Source: Neptunitalea chrysea (lineage in GTDB: Bacteria > Bacteroidota > Bacteroidia > Flavobacteriales > Flavobacteriaceae). From it: a DNA stretch of 64,000 bases. Position 1 is the first letter of the stretch, and each line of letters opens with the position of its first letter. The stretch covers positions 62,001 to 126,000 of the forward strand of contig NZ_BRVP01000003.1 in the NCBI RefSeq assembly GCF_027924145.1, read 5' to 3'. Under the pieces are notes generated by a model. The model did not search any database. It saw nothing but the letters and a program-made list of their open reading frames with translations, and was not told where the DNA came from. The position numbers were made by a program, and so were the translations under genes. Below are positions 36,537 to 45,400 of this stretch, piece after piece.

Positions 36537-38942
36537 ATGAGAACTATTTTTACGTTTGTTTTTGCAGTAATAGGTATTATTGCTGCTTCTGCACAAGATG
36601 GAAAAATTTCTGGTATAGTATACGATGCAGAGAACAATGCACCGGTAGTTTATGCTAATGTAATGTTGAAAGATTCTTCGCTTGGCGTAACTACCAATTC
36701 TAAAGGAGAATTTAACTTGAATAATGTTCCTGTAGGTTCGTACACTTTAAAAATTACAGCTGTAGGGTATGTTTCTGTTAATAAGAGCATTGTTGTAAAG
36801 GTAAATGAAATAACTAGTATAGGGACTGTTTTGTTACAAGTAGATACAGAAATGTTGAATGAGGTGGTTGTGCAAAATAGTAAGACTAATAAGTTTGCTA
36901 AAGAGAAGAGTTTAACGGTGTCTAAAATGCCGCTTAAAGATTTAGAAAACCCTCAGGTGTATAATGTAATTTCATCTGTTGTATTGCAAGAGCAGGTGGT
37001 AACAAATTTTGATGATGCCTTAAAAAATGCTCCTGGGATTTATAAGTTATGGGAATCTACAGGAAGAGGGGGTGATGGAGCCGGTTATTTTTCGTTGAGA
37101 GGATTTGCTGTACAGCCTACAATGACAAATGGTTTACCTTCTTTAACCAATGGTAGTCCTGATCCGGCTAATATTGAAAGTGTTGAAGTTATTAAAGGGC
37201 CTTCTGGAACTTTATATGGAAGTGCATTAATTTCTTATGGAGGACTAATAAATGTAAATACAAAACAGGCGTTTTATGGTTTTGGAGGTAACGTATCCTA
37301 TACTGGGGGTAGTTATGGATTAAATAGGGTAACGGCCGATGTAAATACAATGTTGAGTACCGAAAAGAAAATGGCTTTGCGTATTAATACAGCGTACCAT
37401 ACTCAAAATAGTTTTCAGGATGCCGGATTTTCTAAATCGCTATTTGTTGCACCTTCATTGGCTTATGAAGTAAATGATAAACTATCATTTCATATCAATA
37501 CGGAGTTCTATTCTGGTAAAGGAACTAATCAAACCATGTTGTTTGTAGACAGAGGTGCAACCTTAAGAGTGCATAATCTTGATGAGTTAGGATACGATCA
37601 TAAGCGTTCTTATACCAGTAACGATTTATATCTTGAAAATCCTACGTATAGTTTACAAGGACAGATGCGCTATGAGTTAAGTGATAAATGGACTTCACAA
37701 ACAGCTTATTCGCGTTCTAGCGCTAAATCAGAAGGTATTTATTCTTATATCTATGAAATAACACAATATACACCTATGACGGAAGGGGTTGTTTTTCAGC
37801 GTTATTTTAATAATCAGAATTCTGAAACCATTGGAACCGATATTCAACAGAATTTTATCGGAGAGTTCAGCTTAGGTACTGTAAAGAACAAGTTGGTTGT
37901 TGGTTTAGATTACTTTAATAAAGAAGTTATTAATAATGGTTCGGGGTATGTATCTAATGGAATGATTTATATTGGCGATGATCTTGAAGGTTTTAATAAT
38001 AATGTTTTAGGAATTACGGACTCTTCTAGTTATACAGATGACACAGGAGTGTTAACAAGAGCTGGAAGCTATGCCTTGTTAGCAAATACTTCTGTAAATG
38101 CTTCTAAGGCCAGACAAGAAATATTTAGTGCTTATGCTTCAGATGTAATTTACTTTTTACCTCAATTATCTGCTATGGCAAGTGTACGTGCCGATCGATT
38201 TAGTAATGATTCGGGGGCTCAAACTGTTTTTTCTCCTAAGTTTGGGTTGGTGTATCAACCAGTACTTGATAAGGTTTCTGTTTTTGCCAACTTTATGGAC
38301 GGATTTAGTAATACCGATCCGGTGGTTAATGGTAGTGAGGTGCAAACATTTGATCCGGAACATGCTACGCAGTTTGAATTTGGTACTAAATTTAACATCT
38401 TCAATAATAGGTTGTCGGCTACAGTTAGTTACTATGATATTAGTGTGAAAGATGTGGTTTATACCGAAGATTATGTGACGTATTTTCAAGGAGGTAAACA
38501 AGAGAGTAAAGGTATTGAGGCCAGTGTAACCGCAAATCCGGTGAATGGTTTAAATGTAATAGCAGGGTACAGTTATAATGACAGCCAATTAGTTGAAGGT
38601 TTGGCAGACTTTGAAGGAAAACGTCCTGAGAGTGCGGGGCCAAGAAATTTGGCTAATCTTTGGGCTAGTTACCAGTTTAATAAAGGGGTTTTACAAGGAT
38701 TTGGATTTGGGTTTGGAGGTAATTATGCAAGCGAAAACAAGATTTTCAACAGAAATCTTGGAGGTACCTTTACATTAGATTCATATACTATTTATAATGC
38801 GTCTGCTTTCTATGGAAATAGCGATTTTAGGGTAACCTTAAAATTAGATAACATAGCAAATACAGAATATTATAATGGGTGGTCTACTATTAGTCCACAA
38901 ATGTTAAGAAATGTATCAGCCAACTTTACATACATGTTTTAG
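36537..38942 (+). CDS. TonB-dependent siderophore receptor (ferrichrome-type)
   Basis: This 801-residue outer-membrane receptor has a signal peptide (ending AASAQ), a carboxypeptidase-D-like N-terminal domain (~20-105, GKISGIVYDAENNAPVVYAN), a plug (~130-245; FDDALKNAPGIYKLWES, FSLRGF, VEVIKGPSGTLYG) and a barrel ending in NFTYMF. The plug signature is that of siderophore receptors. Downstream DUF3325/DUF3649-like and PepSY genes are standard companions of ferric-siderophore receptors and support iron uptake. A perfect promoter with paired Fur-like elements lies upstream. The exact siderophore is unknown. Confidence 0.93.
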   Translation: MRTIFTFVFAVIGIIAASAQDGKISGIVYDAENNAPVVYANVMLKDSSLGVTTNSKGEFNLNNVPVGSYTLKITAVGYVSVNKSIVVKVNEITSIGTVLLQVDTEMLNEVVVQNSKTNKFAKEKSLTVSKMPLKDLENPQVYNVISSVVLQEQVVTNFDDALKNAPGIYKLWESTGRGGDGAGYFSLRGFAVQPTMTNGLPSLTNGSPDPANIESVEVIKGPSGTLYGSALISYGGLINVNTKQAFYGFGGNVSYTGGSYGLNRVTADVNTMLSTEKKMALRINTAYHTQNSFQDAGFSKSLFVAPSLAYEVNDKLSFHINTEFYSGKGTNQTMLFVDRGATLRVHNLDELGYDHKRSYTSNDLYLENPTYSLQGQMRYELSDKWTSQTAYSRSSAKSEGIYSYIYEITQYTPMTEGVVFQRYFNNQNSETIGTDIQQNFIGEFSLGTVKNKLVVGLDYFNKEVINNGSGYVSNGMIYIGDDLEGFNNNVLGITDSSSYTDDTGVLTRAGSYALLANTSVNASKARQEIFSAYASDVIYFLPQLSAMASVRADRFSNDSGAQTVFSPKFGLVYQPVLDKVSVFANFMDGFSNTDPVVNGSEVQTFDPEHATQFEFGTKFNIFNNRLSATVSYYDISVKDVVYTEDYVTYFQGGKQESKGIEASVTANPVNGLNVIAGYSYNDSQLVEGLADFEGKRPESAGPRNLANLWASYQFNKGVLQGFGFGFGGNYASENKIFNRNLGGTFTLDSYTIYNASAFYGNSDFRVTLKLDNIANTEYYNGWSTISPQMLRNVSANFTYMF

Positions 38943-38948
38943 ATTATT

Positions 38949-38986
38949 AAAAGATCGATTATCTAAAGTATAATCGATCTTTTTTT
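38949..38986 (+). terminator. Terminator after the siderophore receptor
   Basis: AAAAGATCGATTAT and ATAATCGATCTTTT form a 14-bp stem with a 7-base loop and a T tail, 7 bases past the receptor stop. Confidence 0.92.
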
Positions 38987-38998
38987 GATTTTTTTAGT

Positions 38999-39031
38999 CC
39001 GTAAGCTTAATTTTAAGTTTTACGGCTTTTT
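38999..39031 (+). terminator. Second hairpin after the siderophore receptor
   Basis: CCGTAA and TTACGG arms with an inner CTT/AAG pair, followed by CTTTTT. It stands directly behind the first terminator. Both lie between the receptor and the small membrane genes, in a gap where no -7 box was seen. Confidence 0.6.
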
Positions 39032-39057
39032 GGTTACTATAGCTTATATATTATACT

Positions 39058-39387
39058 ATGTTTACAATAGGTACTACATTAACACTTTTAGGTTTTTCGG
39101 GGTTTTATGTGACATCAAAAAGAGCCGATATTCATTTGTCTGATACTTTGTTGTCTTTGGTGAAATCGAATACGAGGTTGGTAAAAGGCGTATCTTTTTT
39201 GTTTTTAATTGCTGCAATCATCCCTTTTATTGTAAAGTTTGGAATAGGTGGTGGCTTACTGTTTTTTAGTATTGTTTTAATGACAGCAGGTGGTTGTGTT
39301 ATTATGTTTCAACCGCTGCAGTTGTTTAAAATTATACAGCTAATAGTGTTTTTTTTAGTTTGTTTTTTAATTGAATGTTTAGTCTGA
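39058..39387 (+). CDS. Small membrane protein of the iron-uptake cluster (DUF3325-like)
   Basis: This 109-residue protein has about three or four membrane segments with little loop sequence. Size, topology and position before a DUF3649-like gene and a PepSY gene, behind a siderophore receptor, match the DUF3325 proteins of iron-uptake clusters. It may help the PepSY protein in iron-siderophore reduction or transport; the role is not established. Its TGA overlaps the next ATG by one base (TGATG), a sign of translational coupling. Confidence 0.7.
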   Translation: MFTIGTTLTLLGFSGFYVTSKRADIHLSDTLLSLVKSNTRLVKGVSFLFLIAAIIPFIVKFGIGGGLLFFSIVLMTAGGCVIMFQPLQLFKIIQLIVFFLVCFLIECLV

Positions 39388-39674
39388 TGCCAGCAAATAA
39401 AAAATATTTAACGAACTCAAAAGTACAGCGTATAGCGAAGTTTGTTACCGGATTTTTAGGAGGATACCTTGTGGCTATGTCTTTTTATTTAGCTATTGGA
39501 GCTTGGGTGAATACAGTAAATGTGATGATTACCTCTACATTTACAGCGTTTCTCTTATGGGTAGTATTGTTTATAGGGGCTTATCTGGGGGAGAGTATAT
39601 GGAAGGTGTTGGGAGGATACCTTTTAATTACGTGCCTTTTCTTAGCAATTATGTATGCCGGAACTAATATGTGA
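39387..39674 (+). CDS. Small membrane protein of the iron-uptake cluster (DUF3649-like)
   Basis: This 95-residue protein has three membrane segments and the pattern GGYLVAMSFYLAIGAWVN...WVVLFIGAYL...W characteristic of the DUF3649 (iron-uptake) proteins. The ATG at 39387 overlaps the previous stop by one base; an upstream ATG at 39375 would overlap the previous gene by 13 bases and is less likely. It is followed after 5 bases by the PepSY gene. The function is known only by association with siderophore uptake. Confidence 0.75.
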   Translation: MPANKKYLTNSKVQRIAKFVTGFLGGYLVAMSFYLAIGAWVNTVNVMITSTFTAFLLWVVLFIGAYLGESIWKVLGGYLLITCLFLAIMYAGTNM

Positions 39675-39679
39675 TAACA

Positions 39680-41218
39680 ATGAAAAAAAGACCTTATAAT
39701 ATTCTATTTCATTTGCATACCGTTAGCGGTATTGTAATTAGTGTGTTGCTTTATGTGATTTTTTTTGCAGGTTCTTTTTCATTTTTCAGGGATGAAATTG
39801 TAAACTGGGAGCGAAATGATAACATGGTATCTACTACAGATATGCAGTTGAATATTGATGTTGCACTAGATTCTCTGACTAAAAATTATGTACTCGAAGG
39901 GCGTGATATAACATTTAAAAAATATTACGAAGAAAGACAGCCTGCAGTTACCTTAGGGATGTCTAAAGATACATTGATAGCCGAATCTGATAGAGCAGGT
40001 GCTTTTTTTTATTTGCATGATAAAAAGTTTACAGAGGAAAGTTATTCAGATTCATATAATCTTGGTGAGTTTTTATATCGTTTGCATTTTTTTGCTCAGA
40101 TTCCATATCCATACGGGTATTATATAAGTGGTTTTACGGCTTTTTTCTTTCTTTTTGCACTTGTTACAGGTATTTTAATTCATTGGGATAAAATAGTATC
40201 TAATTTCTTTTTATTCAGACCTAAGGCAAAGCTAAAAATGCTATGGACAGATGCCCATACAGCTTTAGGAACCATAGGGCTTCCGTTTCAGTTGGTATAT
40301 GCCGTTACAGGGGCATTTTTTATGTTGCAAACCATTTTGGTTGCTCCATATGCAATTGCTTTTTTTAATAAAGATCAGGAAAAACTAATGACGGCATTAG
40401 AGTATAGAGATCCGGTGTATGAATATGCTCAGGTTCCTTTGAATAAAAAGGTGTTGGTAGAGGAGTATGTTGAGCAAACCAAGAAAAGGTGGAAACACTT
40501 TAATGTTACTAAAGTGATCGTGTATAATTATTTGGATGCTAATATGCACGTGTACATTGAAGGGCAGTTAGATGCAGATAAGCGGTTTAGTGGAGCAGGA
40601 AAGATTAGTTATAAGGTTGCTGATGATAGCGTTGAGGTTCTTAAAGATCCTTATACAGGAAATACCTATCTAGATGGTGTTAAGACTGCGGTGTATCGTT
40701 TACATTACGGAGACTATGCTGGGTATCCGTTACGTTTAGTGAGCTTTGTGATGGGTATTATTGGGTGTGTAGTTATTTTGTCTGGAGTGCTGATATGGTT
40801 TAATGCACGAAATAAAAAAAATATTTCAGATAAGGATCGTAAGTATAATGAGAGGGTTGCTAGTGTTTATTTGGCAATATGTTTAAGTATGTATCCTATA
40901 ACAGCACTAACTTTTATCGCGGTTAAAATAAACGGAGGAAGTGGTATATTTTTCTTGTATTGGTTTTACTTTATAGGGTGGCTGTTATTTAGCTTATTCT
41001 TTATAGTAAAGAACAATACTAGGTTAACGAATAGCTATACATTACTGCTAGGTAGTGTCTTCGGTTTTCTAATTCCTTTTGTAAATGGATTTGTTACGAG
41101 TAATTGGTTTTGGATGGCATTGGCAGAAAATAATTTCCACTGTTTTTTTATAGATGTTTTTTGGTTGGTAGTGTCGTTGGTTACTTTTTATGTATTTTTA
41201 AAAGTCAGGAGAAAATAG
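39680..41218 (+). CDS. PepSY-associated membrane protein (siderophore-iron reductase-like)
   Basis: This 512-residue inner-membrane protein has an N-terminal segment (RPYNILFHLHTVSGIVISVL), a periplasmic region, two segments around residues 150-230 (ALVTGILIHWDKI, DAHTALGTIGLPFQLVYAVTG), a second periplasmic PepSY-like region and four to five C-terminal segments. Conserved His residues in LHTVSG, IHWDK, DAHTALG and LHYGDYAG fit the PepSY-TM family, proposed to reduce ferric siderophores using haem. The ATG at 39680 is used; an in-frame GTG at 39671 overlaps the upstream stop. A bidirectional terminator follows. Confidence 0.87.
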   Translation: MKKRPYNILFHLHTVSGIVISVLLYVIFFAGSFSFFRDEIVNWERNDNMVSTTDMQLNIDVALDSLTKNYVLEGRDITFKKYYEERQPAVTLGMSKDTLIAESDRAGAFFYLHDKKFTEESYSDSYNLGEFLYRLHFFAQIPYPYGYYISGFTAFFFLFALVTGILIHWDKIVSNFFLFRPKAKLKMLWTDAHTALGTIGLPFQLVYAVTGAFFMLQTILVAPYAIAFFNKDQEKLMTALEYRDPVYEYAQVPLNKKVLVEEYVEQTKKRWKHFNVTKVIVYNYLDANMHVYIEGQLDADKRFSGAGKISYKVADDSVEVLKDPYTGNTYLDGVKTAVYRLHYGDYAGYPLRLVSFVMGIIGCVVILSGVLIWFNARNKKNISDKDRKYNERVASVYLAICLSMYPITALTFIAVKINGGSGIFFLYWFYFIGWLLFSLFFIVKNNTRLTNSYTLLLGSVFGFLIPFVNGFVTSNWFWMALAENNFHCFFIDVFWLVVSLVTFYVFLKVRRK

Positions 41219-41236
41219 AAGGGTATTGATAAAAAT

Positions 41237-41270
41237 AAAAAGCCTCAAAAGTTAACTTTCGAGGCTTTTT
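41237..41270. terminator. Bidirectional terminator between PepSY gene and tRNA-Asp
   Basis: AAAAAGCCTC and GAGGCTTTTT arms, with an inner palindrome AAAGTTAACTTT, serve the plus-strand PepSY gene and the minus-strand tRNA. Confidence 0.88.
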
Positions 41271-41279
41271 CTATTGTTG

Positions 41280-41353
41280 CGGTCTGGACGGGACTCGAAC
41301 CCGCGACCCCCTGCGTGACAGGCAGGTATTCTAACCAACTGAACTACCAGACC
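41280..41353 (-). tRNA. tRNA-Asp (anticodon GTC), copy 1
   Basis: The minus strand gives a 74-base cloverleaf: acceptor GGTCTGG/CCAGACC with discriminator G, D arm with AGTTGGTTAGA, anticodon loop CTGTCAC giving GTC, and T arm GCGGG-TTCGAGT-CCCGT. CCA is not encoded. It is identical to the copy at 46839-46912. A -7 box lies upstream at 41372-41379. Confidence 0.97.
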
Positions 41354-41371
41354 AGTACCGTATTGCGGGTG

Positions 41372-41379
41372 CAAATATA
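41372..41379 (-). promoter_or_regulatory. -7 promoter box of tRNA-Asp copy 1
   Basis: The minus strand reads TATATTTG, a full match. The flanking GTGCAAATATACAT context recurs almost unchanged upstream of copy 2. No TTTG lies at the right distance for a -33 box. Confidence 0.6.
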
Positions 41380-41563
41380 CATATATTTTTAAAATAGCAG
41401 CTATAAGACCCCCTGTATTTTTTAAGAATCTTTATAGACTATTTTAAAGGTTACTTTTTTGCATTAAATTATTGTTACAATTAAATTTTGTAATGAGTTG
41501 AAATATTGTGATTTATAAATGCTCAAGTAATGTTTGCTTAATGTTGTGAATCTACATTTGGAT

Positions 41564-42427
41564 ATGCAAATAAATCGAAAATCTTTCCTGTTATTTCAAG
41601 TATGTGCTTTCCTTGTGTTTATAGGAAGAGCCTATCAGTTTTACTTTTTTGGAGCTCCCTTTAGAGAATTTTTGTGGGACGAAAGTTTCTTGTCTCCTAT
41701 TGTTGAAGGTGTATTTAATACCCCATGGTATGATTATGCAACTAGTCCATTGGTAAATAAATGGATTGAATTTGTTACCAAAGGATTTAGTATTGTGTTG
41801 TTGTTAGGGGCTTTTATAAGTCTTTTTTGGCAACAAATTACTTGGATAAAGGTAAAAAAAAGTATTCTAGGATTTGGGATATTTATTTTAATCCTTTTAG
41901 GGATCTGCCTTGTCAAGAGTAAACGTTATGACCCGCTACAGTTTTTTGAATTGAGTATTCAATTTGCGGCTATTTTTGTATTGTTCTTCTCAAAGAATTC
42001 AAAAATAGCGAATAAGCGCAGGCTACTTTTTTGGTTACGTGTAACTATTGCGCTTGTGTTTATTTCCCACGGACTTTTTGCTATGGGGCTTATTTATGTT
42101 CCTGGGCATTTTATTGATATGTCGATCTCGATATTAGGAACAACAGAAGCACAAACAAAACATTTTCTGTTTGTTTTTGGGCTACTTGATGTTGTAGCTT
42201 CTATTCTCATTTTTGTTCCAAAACTGTATAAATATGCGTTTATATACATCATTGTTTGGGGTATAGTAACGGCACTTGCTAGACTTGTTTCTGGGTTTAA
42301 TAGCGACTTTGTATTGAACTCATTTCACCAATTTTTGTACTTAACAATTTACAGGTTACCACATGGGCTAATGCCTCTGGCAACTTTTATGCTTTATAAA
42401 GAATTTGAAAAACAACCCAAAAATTAA
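41564..42427 (+). CDS. Multi-pass membrane protein, unknown function
   Basis: This 287-residue protein (from the ATG at 41564) has roughly eight hydrophobic segments. The second half (LRVTIALVFISHGLFAMGLI, HFLFVFGLLDVVASILIF) recalls DoxX-like membrane proteins, but the match is loose and I do not name a family. An in-frame ATG at 41534 would add ten residues. It precedes the secreted phosphoesterase by 19 bases and may be co-transcribed, though the functional link is unclear. Confidence 0.7.
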   Translation: MQINRKSFLLFQVCAFLVFIGRAYQFYFFGAPFREFLWDESFLSPIVEGVFNTPWYDYATSPLVNKWIEFVTKGFSIVLLLGAFISLFWQQITWIKVKKSILGFGIFILILLGICLVKSKRYDPLQFFELSIQFAAIFVLFFSKNSKIANKRRLLFWLRVTIALVFISHGLFAMGLIYVPGHFIDMSISILGTTEAQTKHFLFVFGLLDVVASILIFVPKLYKYAFIYIIVWGIVTALARLVSGFNSDFVLNSFHQFLYLTIYRLPHGLMPLATFMLYKEFEKQPKN

Positions 42428-42446
42428 ACTCTGTAATTATTTAAAC

Positions 42447-45400
42447 ATGAAACTAAAATTACTATTAACACTTTTTTGTTTGCTTGGTATTCTTTTTAAG
42501 AATCATGCGAATAATGATAAGTATCGTCTTATTCTTGTAGATGATCCTTCAACTACTATTACAGTAGCGTGGAATCAGATTTCCGGTTCTAGTCCAGTAG
42601 TTTATTATGATACCACAGACCATGGTACTAATTATGCAATGTATGCTTCCTCAAAAACAGTAGACAGAACAACGAATTTTAGAGGGATGTCTAACCAATT
42701 TGCGAGATTAATAAATCTTACTCCAAACACTGCCTATTACTTTGTAATTCATGACAGTGAAGGAACTAGTCAGCGTTTTTGGTTCAAAACGGCTCCTGAT
42801 GATAATAGTAGATTATCTTTTATAGCGGGAGGAGATTCCAGAAACAATGCAGTACCAAGACAAAAAGCGAATACATTAGTAAGTAAATTGAAACCACATG
42901 CGGTATTCTTTGGAGGTGATATGACTGATGATGACTCGAATACAGAATGGCAAAATTGGTTTGATGACTGGCAATTAACCATAGCTGGAGATGGTAGAAT
43001 GTTCCCAATAGTTCCAGCTAGAGGAAATCATGAATCGTCCTCTACAATTTACAACCTTTTTGATACACCCAATGCAAATTCGTATTATGCACTTACATGG
43101 GGGAATAATTTAATACGTACTTATACGCTTAACTCTGAGGTTTCAGTTTTAGGAGACCAATTAACATGGTTACAGAATGATTTGACAGCATCATCTGGAT
43201 TGACATGGAAAATGGCACAATATCATAAGCCTATGCGTCCGCATACGTCTTCAAAATCTGAAGGTAATTCAGAATACAATGCATGGGCACAATTATTTTA
43301 TGATGAGGAAGTACGCTTAGTGGTCGACTGTGATTCGCACATGGCAAAAACAACATGGCCGGTAAAACCATCATCAGACCCAGGTAATGATGAAGGCTTT
43401 GTTATAGAAGAGCAGCATGGAACAGTATATACAGGTGAAGGTTGTTGGGGAGCTCCTCTAAGACCTAATGATGATGACAAAAGCTGGACGCGTAGTTCTG
43501 GTTCGTTTAACCAGTTTAAGCTCGTTTTTGTTGATGATCAAAAAATAGAACTACGTACTATTGATGTTAATAATGCTTATAGTGTTTCTGAAGGTAGTAA
43601 TACAGATCCGTTTGTATTGCCTGCAAATCTTAACGTGTTTTCGCCACCTACCGGAGCTGTGGTAATTATTTCTAATGGTGTTGCAAATAATCCGTGCGAT
43701 ATTGTAGGGACAACTTGTGATGATTCTGATAGCACAACTACAAATGAAGAAGAAGATGGGTTCTGTAATTGTAATGGATTGTTAGCCAACGATTTAGTAG
43801 AAGAAACTATAGCAGTGGCTACTAGTAGTGATGATGCTGAAGAAGAAATAGCTTCAGGGATTGTAGATATTACTAGTAGTGATTTGGAGTTGATTTATGA
43901 CGGACAAGATCAATTGGTAGGGGTTCGTTTTGATAATGTGCAAATGCCACAAGGGGCAACATTGTACCGTGCATATATTCAGTTTACAACTGATGAAACT
44001 GATAATGACCAAGACCCTACAAGTGTTACTATTGAAGGTGAGTTAACAACAGCTAGTGCAACTTTCGCAGAGACCATAAATAATATTTCGTCAAGAATAC
44101 GTACCACAAACTCTGTGATATGGAATAATATTGCTGAATGGGGAGTGGTAGGAGAATCAGATCTTAATCAGCGTACTCCTTATGTAACATCTATTGTAAG
44201 TGAAATTACTTCACAATCAGGTTGGACATCAGGTAACGCTATTACATTTATTTTTTCAGGTTCAGGTAAGCGTGTTGCAGAAGCCTTTGATGGTACTGCT
44301 TCGCCTGTGCTTAAGCTATTCTATCAAACTCCTTGTGATCCTGCGGGAACTACTTGTGATGATGGAGACCCTAACACATATATGGATATAGAAGACGGTA
44401 ATTGCAACTGTATAGGTATACAGGAGACAGATACGCTTACATATCAGGTAAATGATGGAGATAATGATGCTGAAGAAGCAGAAACTGGAGGTGCTATGTA
44501 TTTAAATAGTTCTGATCTTGAACTTGTATATGATTCGTATGCGGGGCAAAATAATCAAACGGTAGGGATTAGATTTACTGATATTCAAATACCACAAGGA
44601 GCAGTCATTTTGAATGCATACATCCAATTTACTGTAGATGAAACAGATTCCGGAACTACGAATCTTCAGATACGTGGAGAAAAAGTAGCTAACAGTGCTA
44701 TATTTATGGATACAGATTTCAATATAACTAGCAGAATAACAACAAGTACAGTAGTTAGTTGGTTAAATGTTCCTGAATGGAATTCGGTTGGAAGTGCTAC
44801 AGAAGATCAAAGAACACCAGAATTGAGAACCGTTGTTCAAGAAATTATAGACCAAGCTGGTTGGCAACCATTTAATGCGATGTCATTTATTATTACAGGT
44901 ACAGGCTCCAGAGCAGCAGAATCGTATAATGGGTCTTCAGGTAGTGCGCCAAAATTGGTGATTAACTATACCTTAAATGATAACTGCCCAGAGTATGGAA
45001 CGCTATGTGATGATGGAGATGCTACTACTATTAATGATGAAGAAGATGGATTTTGTAATTGTGCAGGGGTTCCTGCTGATGTTGTTGAGGATACCGATTA
45101 TGTATTAACATCGAGTGATGATGCAGAGGAAGAAGTGTCTACAGGAGCGATAGATTTGACCAGTAGTGATCTTGAGCTTATATATGATGGAGGAAGTCAA
45201 TTAGTGGGGGTGCGTTTTGATAATGTGCAAATACCAGACGGAGCAACTTTATATAGGGCTTATATTCAATTCCAGACAGATGAAACGGATTCGGAAGAAG
45301 ACCCTACAAATCTTGTAATTCATGGGGAGTTGTCATCTTCAAGTAGTACATTTACTTCGGCTTCAGGAGATATATCAAGCAGACCATTGACTACAACCTC

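Noticed and set aside
39671-39679. GTG start for the PepSY gene
   Set aside because: It overlaps the upstream stop and would add only three residues before a well-placed ATG at 39680.
41533-41560. Promoter TTTG...TACATTTG for the membrane-protein gene
   Set aside because: The -7 box is a full match but the spacer is 16, and the start site would fall on or after the preferred ATG at 41564.
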